NCBI GenBank assembly: GCA_024641475.1
Contig: JAHECZ010000004.1
Span: 36,019 to 100,018, forward strand
Reading direction: 5' to 3'
From: Gammaproteobacteria bacterium
Lineage (GTDB): Bacteria; Pseudomonadota; Gammaproteobacteria; UBA6429; Thiohalophilaceae
DNA: 64,000 nucleotides
Part shown: piece by piece, positions 49,686-58,380 of the stretch
Layout: each line of letters starts with the position of its first letter
Position numbering within the stretch: the stretch's first letter is position 1
Position numbers and translations under genes: made by a program
Notes under the pieces: generated by a model
Told to the model about the DNA's origin: nothing
Database searches by the model: none
The model's input: the letters and a program-made list of their open reading frames with translations, nothing else

Positions 49686-50278
49686 AAAAGATTGTCCTGG
49701 CCAGCAACAATCCCGGCAAGACTCGCGAATTCAATCAATTGCTGGCCAATGCCGGTTTTGAGGTTGTATCACAGGCTGCATTTGATGTGCCGGAAGTCGA
49801 AGAAACCGGTTTGACCTTTGTCGAGAATGCGATCATCAAGGCGCGGCATGCGTCGCAACTTACCGGCTTGCCGGCGATTGCCGATGATTCGGGAATCGAA
49901 GTCGATGCATTAAATGGCGCACCGGGTATTTATTCGGCGCGCTATGCGGGTCAAGGTGCCGGCGATACCGCAAACCTGCAAAAATTATTAATGGCACTGC
50001 GCAATAGTGATACCTACGATCGCGCGGCGCGCTTTCAGTGTTTATTGGTCTATATGCGACATGGCAACGATCCCACGCCGTTGATCTGTCAGGGCACCTG
50101 GGAAGGCACGATTATCGACACGCCGCGCGGTAGCAATGGCTTTGGTTACGATCCGATTTTTTTTATTGCCAGCGAAAACTGCACCAGCGCCGAACTACCG
50201 CCCGACCGCAAAAATGACTTGAGTCACCGTGGCCAGGCGCTGGCCTGTCTGTTGCAAAAACTCCGCGCTACTCCATAA
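49682..50278 (+). CDS. rdgB: XTP/dITP diphosphatase
   Basis: House-cleaning pyrophosphatase that removes ITP and XTP. 198 aa. Seen: [47 protein letters not shown], and [11 protein letters not shown]. Overlaps rph, a typical pair. Confidence 0.96.
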   Translation: MKKIVLASNNPGKTREFNQLLANAGFEVVSQAAFDVPEVEETGLTFVENAIIKARHASQLTGLPAIADDSGIEVDALNGAPGIYSARYAGQGAGDTANLQKLLMALRNSDTYDRAARFQCLLVYMRHGNDPTPLICQGTWEGTIIDTPRGSNGFGYDPIFFIASENCTSAELPPDRKNDLSHRGQALACLLQKLRATP

Positions 50279-50290
50279 TAGCTAATACTC

Positions 50291-51562
50291 ATGCGCTCAC
50301 GTTTATTCCATCGCTTATTTCAATCAAGTGCGTTTTTTATATGCCTGCTTGTCAGCAGTGCATACAGCCAGGCGGTTGAAACTCAAACGATCTTTAGCCA
50401 CTACAAAGATCGGTTATTGCAAATTCGCATTGTCGATACCTCGACCAATGCGCAATCCACGCTGGGTAGCGGATTTTTTGTCGACAAGCTCGGTACCATC
50501 GTCACGAATTACCACGTCGTCTCCAAACACATCTTTGATCCAAAACAATATCGTATCGAGTACGTCATGCACGATGGCAAGGTGCATCCCGCCAGACTGG
50601 ATAACATCGATGTCATTCATGATTTGGCCGTTCTCGACGGTCAAATCCAATCCACTCCGCATCTGGAACTTGCCAGCAACGACATCAACAAAGGTGAACG
50701 TATCTATACGTTAGGCAATCCACTGGACCTGGGGATGACGATTGTTGAGAGCACCTACAATGGTCTTACCGATGACACCATGCACGAGCGCATCCTGCTC
50801 GCCGGTGCACTCAATCCGGGCATGAGCGGTGGTCCATCGTTGACGCAAACCGGGATGGTTGTTGGTGTGAATGTGGCTGCGACGGGCAACAATATCGGTT
50901 TTCTGGTGCCGGTTAAATTTTTGAAAAAATTACTCGATGCCCACATCAAAACCACCAACACGGATTTGCTGGCCGAGGTTCGCCGGCAGTTGCTGGCCAA
51001 TCAGGATGAATACATGCACGCCCTGCTTGCCAAACCGTTCGCGCGCAAACAATTGGGTGATTATACCGTGCCGGACAAACTCGCTGCCTATCTGAACTGT
51101 TGGGGTGATTCCAATCAGGAAAACAAACCCTATCGCGGTTCCAGTACATTTTGTTCAATCAAAAATGATATTTTTCTGAATCAACGCTTTGCTACCGGCG
51201 AAATCCGTTATAGCCATCATTACTTCACCGGCGAAAACATGAATTCCTTCCGTTTCTATCAGGTCCTGCAACAACATTTTGCCAATCCTGGCGTGGTGCT
51301 CAGTGGCGGCAAGGAAGATGTGACGGAATATAATTGTCACAGTGATTTTGTCACGCATAAATCTGTGCGCCTCAAGACGGCGTTTTGTCTGCGCGAATAC
51401 AAACAATTTCGCGGTATTTACGACGCGGTACTCACTGCGGTAACACTGACGGAAGATCATCAGGGGCTGGTAACCACTCTGGTACTGGGCGGTGTCAGTT
51501 ATGACAATGCCGTCAACTTTGGCAAAACCTATCTGGAATCGCTGGCATGGAACCACCCATAA
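50291..51562 (+). CDS. secreted trypsin-like serine protease
   Basis: 423 aa with a signal peptide (about residues 1-28). Protease domain of the S1C/DegP kind: GSGFFVDKLGTIVTNYHVV with His75, HDLAVL with Asp111, and NPGMSGGP with Ser179. No PDZ domain; about 200 C-terminal residues have no motif I recognise and contain several Cys (NCWG, FCSIK, NCH, FCLRE). Its end overlaps the FHA gene by 16 nt, so the two are coupled. Confidence 0.9.
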   Translation: MRSRLFHRLFQSSAFFICLLVSSAYSQAVETQTIFSHYKDRLLQIRIVDTSTNAQSTLGSGFFVDKLGTIVTNYHVVSKHIFDPKQYRIEYVMHDGKVHPARLDNIDVIHDLAVLDGQIQSTPHLELASNDINKGERIYTLGNPLDLGMTIVESTYNGLTDDTMHERILLAGALNPGMSGGPSLTQTGMVVGVNVAATGNNIGFLVPVKFLKKLLDAHIKTTNTDLLAEVRRQLLANQDEYMHALLAKPFARKQLGDYTVPDKLAAYLNCWGDSNQENKPYRGSSTFCSIKNDIFLNQRFATGEIRYSHHYFTGENMNSFRFYQVLQQHFANPGVVLSGGKEDVTEYNCHSDFVTHKSVRLKTAFCLREYKQFRGIYDAVLTAVTLTEDHQGLVTTLVLGGVSYDNAVNFGKTYLESLAWNHP

Positions 51563-52527
51563 TCATCGAAGTTCTGGATCGCTTCGGTAAAATCCGCGAG
51601 CGTCATCGTGTCGGTGAATTTCCCTGCCGCATCGGCCGCGGCTACCACAATGAGATCATTCTGGACGATCCCTACGTATCCATAAGTCACGCCGAACTAA
51701 TTCTCGACGGTAACAACAATATCATTCTCAATGATACCGCCAGCGACAATGGTGTCTATAACACTCACCCGGTGGAACGCATCGACACCGTCATGGTGCA
51801 GGAAAATCAACGCGTCCGTATTGGTCATACCGATCTGCGCTTTCGCACGCCGCAATTTGCCGTCAAAGAGACGATCAAGGATCGCAGCAAACCACACGGT
51901 GCAACGGCGCGCCTTGGCCAGATGTTGCTGTTACCGCTTGTCTGGCTCGCCGTTAGCAGTCTGTTGTTATGGAATACCTATCTCGAGCAAGCCATTATTG
52001 ATGTTACCTTTGGCCAGGTCTTGTATAAGACTTTGCCGTTTCTGATCTTTCTGCCAGTGTGGGCCTTTGTCTGGTCGATCGTCAGCAAAATTGTCACGCA
52101 CCGTTTTTATTACCGGCAACATGCCATTTGGATAAGCGGCTTATTCATCATCATTTATGTTTTTGAACTGGCGCTGCAATACGTGGAATTCGCCACGGCA
52201 ATTGATTTCCTGTCGGACCGCGTCACCCTGGTCAGCGATGTGTTCTTCGTTGCCATCCTGTTTTATGGCCATTTGAATTACAGCACGACCTATAGCCGGC
52301 GCAAGGCGGCGGTCATTGGTACAGTCGTTGGCATACTGCTGACTTTTACCATTCAGCTCACCAGTTTCCTTGCCCAGCCGGACTTCAATAACACGCCACA
52401 ATATTCCGGCATCCTCAAACCACCGGCGTTCGTATTGCAACAAGGCAAAAGCATCGACACCTTTTTTAGCGACAGCGCTGCATTAAAAGACTTTGATTAC
52501 TCCCGTGATGCCAGCACCAGCGAATAA
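51547..52527 (+). CDS. FHA-domain membrane protein
   Basis: 326 aa. N-terminal FHA domain (about 1-95): CRIGRGYHNEIILDDPYVSISHAEL and DTASDNGVY hold the GR, SxxH and N residues that bind phosphothreonine. Then about five membrane helices (about 128-290), with the C-terminal tail outside the fold. FHA domains read Ser/Thr kinase products; a kinase and phosphatase are encoded 6-7 kb upstream on the same strand. Coupled to the trypsin-like protease. Confidence 0.88.
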   Translation: MEPPIIIEVLDRFGKIRERHRVGEFPCRIGRGYHNEIILDDPYVSISHAELILDGNNNIILNDTASDNGVYNTHPVERIDTVMVQENQRVRIGHTDLRFRTPQFAVKETIKDRSKPHGATARLGQMLLLPLVWLAVSSLLLWNTYLEQAIIDVTFGQVLYKTLPFLIFLPVWAFVWSIVSKIVTHRFYYRQHAIWISGLFIIIYVFELALQYVEFATAIDFLSDRVTLVSDVFFVAILFYGHLNYSTTYSRRKAAVIGTVVGILLTFTIQLTSFLAQPDFNNTPQYSGILKPPAFVLQQGKSIDTFFSDSAALKDFDYSRDASTSE

Positions 52528-53680
52528 GCTGTTGCAGTTACAGGCACCGCCACTGGCTTTATATGTGCACTTTCCCTGGTGCGTGCGCAAATGCCCTTAT
52601 TGTGATTTTAACTCCCATGAACTCAAGCAGGAATTACCGGAACAAGCCTATGTGCAAGCGCTGTTAGCCGAGCTCGAGCAACATCTGCCTTCGATCTGGG
52701 GACGACCGATCCGCAGTATTTTTATGGGCGGCGGTACCCCGAGTTTATTTTCTGCGAGCGCGCTTGATGAGTTACTCAGTCAATTACGCGCACGCCTGGG
52801 TTTTGCCAGTACCATTGAAATAACCCTGGAAGCCAATCCCGGTACGTTTGAACAGGAAAAATTCCGCGCCTATCGTGAAATCGGTATCAATCGTTTGTCG
52901 ATCGGCATCCAGAGTTTTGCGCCCGCACAGTTAACCAAACTCGGACGAATTCATGACCGCGATCAGGCTATCGCCGCTGTCGCCACCGCACAACAGGCGG
53001 GCTTTGACAATATCAATCTCGATTTGATGTATGCCCTGCCCGGGCAATCAATTGCAGAGGCCCTGGCGGATATTGATCTGGCCATCCAGCTCGGGCCGAC
53101 GCATTTATCCCACTACCAACTCACCATTGAACCCAACACCGTGTTTGCGCAACAACCGCCCACTCTGCCGCCCGATGATTCCGTGGTTGATATGGAACTC
53201 GCATGCCGGGCGCATCTGGCCGACGCGGGCTATACTCAGTATGAGATCTCGGCGTTTGCACACTCCGCTCGGCAATGTGCACACAACCGCAATTACTGGC
53301 AGTTTGGTGATTATCTGGGATTAGGTGCAGGAGCTCACAGTAAACTGACATACGTTGCACAACAACAGATCACTCGCCACTGGAATTGCAAACACCCACG
53401 TGATTATCTGCAGCAGGCCAACACCCAACAAATCATGGCGGGACAACGTACCCTCACCACACAGGACCGCATTGTGGAATTCATGATGAACAGCTTGCGT
53501 TTACACGAAGGATTTACTGCCGCCTTATTTGGCGAGCGCACCGGACTGGAAATGGCCCAGGTGCAACCACAACTGGACATGGCCATGGCACGAGGATTAC
53601 TGGAGTTGCGTGAGGATCATTTCCGTCCTACCGAACCGGGACGACGGTTTTTAAATGATCTGCTGGGGATTTTTGTTTGA
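52508..53680 (+). CDS. hemW: radical SAM heme chaperone HemW
   Basis: 390 aa from the ATG at 52508, which overlaps the FHA gene by 20 nt. Seen: radical SAM site CVRKCPYCDFNSH, FMGGGTPSLFS, EANPGTFE, GINRLSIGIQSF and the HemW C-terminal domain. Related to coproporphyrinogen dehydrogenase HemN, but HemW proteins lack the N-terminal extension and are thought to insert heme into respiratory enzymes. Placement with rdgB is conserved. Confidence 0.93.
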   Translation: MPAPANKLLQLQAPPLALYVHFPWCVRKCPYCDFNSHELKQELPEQAYVQALLAELEQHLPSIWGRPIRSIFMGGGTPSLFSASALDELLSQLRARLGFASTIEITLEANPGTFEQEKFRAYREIGINRLSIGIQSFAPAQLTKLGRIHDRDQAIAAVATAQQAGFDNINLDLMYALPGQSIAEALADIDLAIQLGPTHLSHYQLTIEPNTVFAQQPPTLPPDDSVVDMELACRAHLADAGYTQYEISAFAHSARQCAHNRNYWQFGDYLGLGAGAHSKLTYVAQQQITRHWNCKHPRDYLQQANTQQIMAGQRTLTTQDRIVEFMMNSLRLHEGFTAALFGERTGLEMAQVQPQLDMAMARGLLELREDHFRPTEPGRRFLNDLLGIFV

Positions 53681-53681
53681 T

Positions 53682-53945
53682 ATGAGCGACGATAACGAAA
53701 CCTACACACCAATCAACTGTGACTTGCACAGTCAGTATGAATTGGCGATCATGCACCATACGCCGTTGCAAGTAGCATGGCGTGATGCGACAGGAATGCA
53801 GCATGTATGCACCCTGCTGCCATTGGATTTGCAAACTGCGCATGGCGAAGAATTTTTACTTGGGCAGGATCATTCCGGCCAGTCAGTACGACTACGCCTG
53901 GATCGTATCAGCAGCGCGCGTCCAACTACCATGGTACCCAAATGA
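53682..53945 (+). CDS. rof: Rho-binding antiterminator Rof
   Basis: 87 aa. YTPINCDLHSQYELAIMHH and RLRLDRISSARP match the Rof (YaeO) Sm-like fold that binds and inhibits transcription termination factor Rho. Start at 53682, just after hemW. Ends within the start of the PrcB-like gene (ATGA). Confidence 0.85.
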   Translation: MSDDNETYTPINCDLHSQYELAIMHHTPLQVAWRDATGMQHVCTLLPLDLQTAHGEEFLLGQDHSGQSVRLRLDRISSARPTTMVPK

Positions 53946-54418
53946 AACTATTTTATTCTTTGTTAATGTTGACCTGGTTCGGTCTGCAAACCAGCGCATG
54001 CAGCAGTCCGCCGCCAGACCCACAACTGGAATTGCACCCGGCATATACCATTGTGGATCAAGGCACGCAGAGTGGTCTGACTTTGACCAAACAATTGTTA
54101 ATCGGCAACGCGGCTGATTGGCAGGAATTATGGGGCGTGCATCAATCCAATCGTCGACCGCCGCGATTATTGCCGCCGATCGACTTCAGCAAGGACATGC
54201 TCATCGCCGTATTTCTGGGTGAACAACCTACCGGTGGCCATCGCGTCACGATTCATGATTTGGTTAAAACGCCCACGCATTTGCAGGTGAATATCAAAAT
54301 CGCTGCGCCCGATAAAGATGCCATGGTGACGATGGCACTGACACAACCGTACGTCATTATCAAAACGCTGCGGACTAACCTGCCGGTGCAATTTGAGCTC
54401 TATACCGCGGATCAATGA
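53942..54418 (+). CDS. PrcB-domain lipoprotein
   Basis: 158 aa. Lipoprotein signal with lipobox LQTSAC. The domain ADWQELWGVHQSNRRPPR ... DFSKDMLIAVFLGEQPTGGH resembles the C-terminal domain of the Treponema protease-complex protein PrcB, which is widespread in bacterial lipoproteins. Function unknown. Coupled to rof and overlapping a cupin remnant at its stop. Confidence 0.78.
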   Translation: MKLFYSLLMLTWFGLQTSACSSPPPDPQLELHPAYTIVDQGTQSGLTLTKQLLIGNAADWQELWGVHQSNRRPPRLLPPIDFSKDMLIAVFLGEQPTGGHRVTIHDLVKTPTHLQVNIKIAAPDKDAMVTMALTQPYVIIKTLRTNLPVQFELYTADQ

Positions 54419-54537
54419 TGCGTACACAGTATCGCGATCGAAACGCCTATATCACCAAAGACGGTTCCAGCATCCGGGAATTGCTCCACTGGAATAATTT
54501 TCGCAATTGTGTTTTCCTAACCACTCGTCACTCGTAA
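54418..54537 (+). pseudogene. truncated cupin-domain protein remnant
   Basis: 39 codons from an ATG sharing its A with the PrcB stop. NAYITKDGSSIRELLH matches, from memory, the conserved start of a cupin family that continues with a His-rich barrel; here the reading diverges after RELLH and soon stops at ACTCGTCACTCG, a repeat-like sequence. The cupin barrel is absent. Probably a deletion remnant. Confidence 0.6.
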
Positions 54538-54555
54538 CCAGCGACTGTTGTTATC

Positions 54556-55458
54556 ATGCGTATCGGAATTGATTTAGGCGGCACGAAAATTGAAATTATC
54601 GCTCTGGATGATCACGGTCAGGAGATTTTTCGTGAGCGTGTGCCGACACCACAGGCCGACTACAGCGCCATTCTGCACGCGATCACCGGCCTGGTGCAGC
54701 GCAGCGAGCAACACACGCAATTAACCGGCAGCGTCGGCGTGGGCATTCCCGGCACGATCTCACCGGCAACCGGCCTGGTCAAAAATGCCAACACCACCAG
54801 CTTAATCGGCAATCCATTACAGAAAGATCTCGCGCAATTGTTATCGCGCGAAGTACGCGTGAGCAACGATGCCAATTGTTTTGCAGTATCCGAAGCTACC
54901 GATGGCGCTGCCAAAGACGGACAGGTGGTGTTTGGCGTCATCGTCGGCACCGGCACCGGTGGTGGCGTAGTGGTAAATAAACAGGTCATCACCGGCATCA
55001 ATGCCATTGCCGGTGAGTGGGGCCACAATCCGTTGCCCTGGCCACAAGCCGATGAACTCCCCGGGCCAGCATGTTATTGCGGTAAACATGGCTGTATTGA
55101 AACGTTTTTATCCGGTCCCGGCTTTCGCCGTGATCATCTTGCCCATCAAGGCCAGGATGAAACGCCCCGCGATATCGTGCAACGCGCGCAACAAGGTGAT
55201 GCACAGGCTGAAGCCAGCTTACAACGCTATGAAGATCGCATGGCGCGCGCCTTAGCCACCATCATCAATGTGCTGGACCCGGATGTGATCGTGTTGGGTG
55301 GCGGCATGTCGAACGTGGCACGGCTCTACGACAACGTACCCAAACGGTGGGGACAATATGCGTTCTCCGATCGTGTGGACACTTTGCTGGTTGCGCCGAT
55401 GCATGGCGATTCCAGTGGCGTACGCGGGGCAGCCTGGCTCTGGCCACAACATCCATAA
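54556..55458 (+). CDS. mak: ROK family sugar kinase
   Basis: 300 aa. Seen: N-terminal ATP-binding DLGGTKIEIIALD, GVGIPGTISPATG, NDANCFAVSEA, GVIVGTGTGGGVVV, the ROK GEWGHNPLPWP and zinc motif CYCGKHGCIE. Closest by pattern to Mak/NagK hexokinases (fructose, mannose or GlcNAc); the exact sugar is uncertain. Confidence 0.85.
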   Translation: MRIGIDLGGTKIEIIALDDHGQEIFRERVPTPQADYSAILHAITGLVQRSEQHTQLTGSVGVGIPGTISPATGLVKNANTTSLIGNPLQKDLAQLLSREVRVSNDANCFAVSEATDGAAKDGQVVFGVIVGTGTGGGVVVNKQVITGINAIAGEWGHNPLPWPQADELPGPACYCGKHGCIETFLSGPGFRRDHLAHQGQDETPRDIVQRAQQGDAQAEASLQRYEDRMARALATIINVLDPDVIVLGGGMSNVARLYDNVPKRWGQYAFSDRVDTLLVAPMHGDSSGVRGAAWLWPQHP

Positions 55459-55561
55459 GTCCACGCCCGGCAAGGGCCAGGCGCTTTTCAAACCGATCAA
55501 CCCCACATTTTTCGTGATCCCGCTATAAAGCTTCGGTCCTCGCTGGCCGATATGTTGAACT

Positions 55562-56293
55562 ATGCAGCGAACCCCCGAACATGAAAAAGCCATCCGCGTC
55601 CCGGCGCGGTCCATCGAACGCTTCCTGTCTTATTGCACCCAGCGCAAGATCCCCAAAAAGGGCCTGATCCTGCGCGCCGGTGGCCCGACAGATCGCCTGT
55701 ACTATCTGGTACAAGGTTCCGCCTCGGTCATCGACAGCGATGAAGACGGTAACGAGATTATCCTGGCTTATATGAACGCCGGTGATTTTATCGGTGAAAT
55801 CGGCTTGTTCTACAAACTCAAGGCGCACACGGCGAATATCCGTGCCCGCACGGCCTGTGTGTTGGCTGAAATCGAATACGACAAACTGCATACGTTGTTT
55901 GCACATGAACTCCGCGAAGAGCATTCGCATATTTTGCAAGCAGTGGGCTTACAACTCTCGCAACGTCTGTTGCAAACCAGCCGCCGTGTCACGCGCATGG
56001 CATTTATGGATGTGGCTGGCCGGATCGCCCGTACCTTGATCGAACTCTGCAATGAACCCGATGCCCAAACCCATGACAAGGGCGTGCAATTGCATGTCTC
56101 GCGTCAGGAGATTGCGCGCATTGTCGGTTGTAAACGTGAAACCGTCGGCCGCGTCTTCAAGAACATGGAAGAAGAGAAATTAATCGAAACCAACGGCATG
56201 GATGTCATTGTGTTGCAGAGTATGTTCCAACGTGATGAGTCCATGGCGGCTGAACATCAGAGCGGAACACCGCCGCAAGCGGCCAGTGGTTGA
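55562..56293 (+). CDS. Crp/Fnr family regulator, CRP/Clp-like
   Basis: 243 aa. Cyclic-nucleotide domain with GDFIGEIGLF, central helix, and helix-turn-helix VSRQEIARIVGCKRETVGRVFKNME. E79 matches E72 of E. coli CRP, but the phosphate-binding R82-S83 pair is H89-T90 here. The dimer-helix stretch VGLQLSQRLLQTSRRVTRMAF resembles Xanthomonas Clp, which binds cyclic di-GMP, so the ligand may not be cAMP. No FNR-type N-terminal Cys cluster. Confidence 0.87.
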   Translation: MQRTPEHEKAIRVPARSIERFLSYCTQRKIPKKGLILRAGGPTDRLYYLVQGSASVIDSDEDGNEIILAYMNAGDFIGEIGLFYKLKAHTANIRARTACVLAEIEYDKLHTLFAHELREEHSHILQAVGLQLSQRLLQTSRRVTRMAFMDVAGRIARTLIELCNEPDAQTHDKGVQLHVSRQEIARIVGCKRETVGRVFKNMEEEKLIETNGMDVIVLQSMFQRDESMAAEHQSGTPPQAASG

Positions 56294-56304
56294 TACGCTG
56301 TCAG

Positions 56305-56994
56305 TTAGATTTTTTGAAATAACAAATCCCGCACCACATGACCTTTACGGTGACCGCGTTGCTCGTATTTGGTTAGTGGTCGCCACTCGGGCCGGGCACT
56401 GAATTGCCCATCTCCAGCCTGATTCTGCAGTGCCGGATTGAGTTCGATCACTTTCAGCATTTGCTGCGCATAGTCTTCCCAGTCCGTCGCCAGATGCAAC
56501 ACCCCCAGATTACGTAGTTTACGTGCCAGCACCGCCACAAAATTCGGCTGAATCAAGCGACGTTTGCGATGTTTTTGCTTGGGCCAGGGGTCCGGAAAGA
56601 AAATATAAATGGCGTCCAGACATGCATCCGGCAATTGCTGTTCCAGTACTTCACTGACATCCGCGTTAATCACGCGTACATTCCGGAGTTGCCATTCCTG
56701 CGCCTGCAGGAACACGTTGGCAATCCCCGGTCGATGCACTTCCACGCCGAGAAAATCCTGCTGTGGATGTAGTTTGGCCATCTCGACAAAACCCGCACCA
56801 TTACCAAAACCGATTTCCAATACACGTGGTGCCGTGCGGCCATATACGGCGGTTAAATCCAGTTGTTGTGCGGCAACCGGCAGTTCGTACTCACTGGCGA
56901 TCGTGGCAAGCGCCTGCTGCTGTGCCAGCGACATGCGTCCCTGGCGCCGCACAAAACTTCGTATGGCGCGTTTGGGTAAATCGGTTTTATTCAT
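56305..56994 (-). CDS. trmB: tRNA (guanine46-N7)-methyltransferase
   Basis: SAM-dependent methylation of G46 in tRNA. 229 aa from the ATG at 56994. Seen: RSFVRRQGRM, SAM motif VLEIGFGNG, NVRVINADVSEVL, and the signature FFPDPWPKQKHRKRRLIQPNFV. Converges on the crp-like gene and diverges from mscS. Confidence 0.95.
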   Translation of the reverse strand: MNKTDLPKRAIRSFVRRQGRMSLAQQQALATIASEYELPVAAQQLDLTAVYGRTAPRVLEIGFGNGAGFVEMAKLHPQQDFLGVEVHRPGIANVFLQAQEWQLRNVRVINADVSEVLEQQLPDACLDAIYIFFPDPWPKQKHRKRRLIQPNFVAVLARKLRNLGVLHLATDWEDYAQQMLKVIELNPALQNQAGDGQFSARPEWRPLTKYEQRGHRKGHVVRDLLFQKI

Positions 56995-57074
56995 TGTGAA
57001 CCACGCGGATTGACTTTCACACAGCAGACGTTTATAGATGTGCCAGCGCCCCTCTTTGGCAAGCAGCCAGTCTG

Positions 57075-58376
57075 ATGAACAGAATAACATATTTATTTGA
57101 TCGATTCGGCGATTACCTTGGCGCGTTGAATACCGCTGAGAATTGGCGACAAATTGCCATTATTATGGTGACGCTGGCAGTCACCTGGTTGGCAACACGT
57201 TTCTTCGGCCGGGTACATACCCGACGGCGTGGCGGTATGCGCCCCCTGGCCACCCGACAAACCCAACGGATGGTATTTCCACTGCTGGCATTGCTCGTAC
57301 TGTTGAGCAGCTACATCCCCCTGCAATTTATTCAACTGCCGGTGCAGTTGCTAAGGATGGCGATCATTCTGTTACTCACCCTCGCCGCGGTGCGTATATT
57401 GGTGGCAAGCATGCGTCGGCATTTTGCGCCGACCCCAACCTTGAATATCTGGGTAAAAATTCTCAGCACGCTTATCTGGTTTGCCGTGTTGATGTACCTG
57501 TCGGAATTATTACCACCGATTCTGACCTTCCTGGATAAAGTCGCCATTACGATTGGTGACACCCGCCTGTCATTATTATCGGCGATTAACTTTTTAATTC
57601 TCACCGCCGTCTTATTCTCTATCGCTATCTGGGTATCGTCTTATCTGGAACGGCGTCTGAATGAAAGCATGCATCTGTCTGCGGGAATTCGTCTGGCGCT
57701 GGTTAAAGTGACACGCATCATTCTGGTTATCCTTGCAGTAGTTATCGCATTAGACGCGGCCGGAATTGGTCTGACCACCTTGGCCGTCTTCAGTGGCGCG
57801 ATCGGTGTTGGTATTGGTTTTGGTTTGCAGCGCACCGCCAGCAATTTCATCACCGGCTTCTTGCTGTTGTTCGATCGTTCGGTGCGACCTGGTGATCTGA
57901 TCAAAGTCGGTGAGCGCATGGGCCAGGTCCTGGAGCTGCGTGCACGTTACATTGTGCTCAAGGATTTTGACGGCGTTTCTACCTTAATCCCCAACGAACA
58001 CCTGATTACCAGCGAAGTCGTCAACTGGAGCTATGGCGATCATACTAACCGGGTGCGCGTGCCAGTAGACATTAGTTATGAAGATGATCCGGAAAAAGCC
58101 CGGCTGCTGTTATTACAAATCGCTAAACAGCATCCACGCGTACTGACCGATCCGCCACCGGAAGCACAATTACTCAGCTTTGGTGATAATGGCCTGAAAC
58201 TCGAACTGCTGGTATGGATCGATGATCCGGAAAAAGGCATGGCCAATCTGCGTTCGGATATTAATTTGCACATCTGGCGCGAATTCATTGCCAACAATAT
58301 CCACTTCCCTTATCCGCAGCACGATATTCACGTCAAGGCATTCCCTGATGGCATTGCGATCAACCCGGTGAAATAA
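57075..58376 (+). CDS. MscS-family mechanosensitive channel
   Basis: 433 aa. About five to six membrane helices in the first 250 residues, ending in the pore helix AIGVGIGFGLQRTASNFITGFLLLFDRSVRPGD, and then the MscS beta domain (DGVSTLIPNEHLITSEVVNWS) and cytoplasmic vestibule. Longer at the N-terminus than E. coli MscS. Next to a K+/Na+ antiporter, both for ion and osmotic balance. Confidence 0.93.
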   Translation: MNRITYLFDRFGDYLGALNTAENWRQIAIIMVTLAVTWLATRFFGRVHTRRRGGMRPLATRQTQRMVFPLLALLVLLSSYIPLQFIQLPVQLLRMAIILLLTLAAVRILVASMRRHFAPTPTLNIWVKILSTLIWFAVLMYLSELLPPILTFLDKVAITIGDTRLSLLSAINFLILTAVLFSIAIWVSSYLERRLNESMHLSAGIRLALVKVTRIILVILAVVIALDAAGIGLTTLAVFSGAIGVGIGFGLQRTASNFITGFLLLFDRSVRPGDLIKVGERMGQVLELRARYIVLKDFDGVSTLIPNEHLITSEVVNWSYGDHTNRVRVPVDISYEDDPEKARLLLLQIAKQHPRVLTDPPPEAQLLSFGDNGLKLELLVWIDDPEKGMANLRSDINLHIWREFIANNIHFPYPQHDIHVKAFPDGIAINPVK

Positions 58377-58380
58377 CTCC

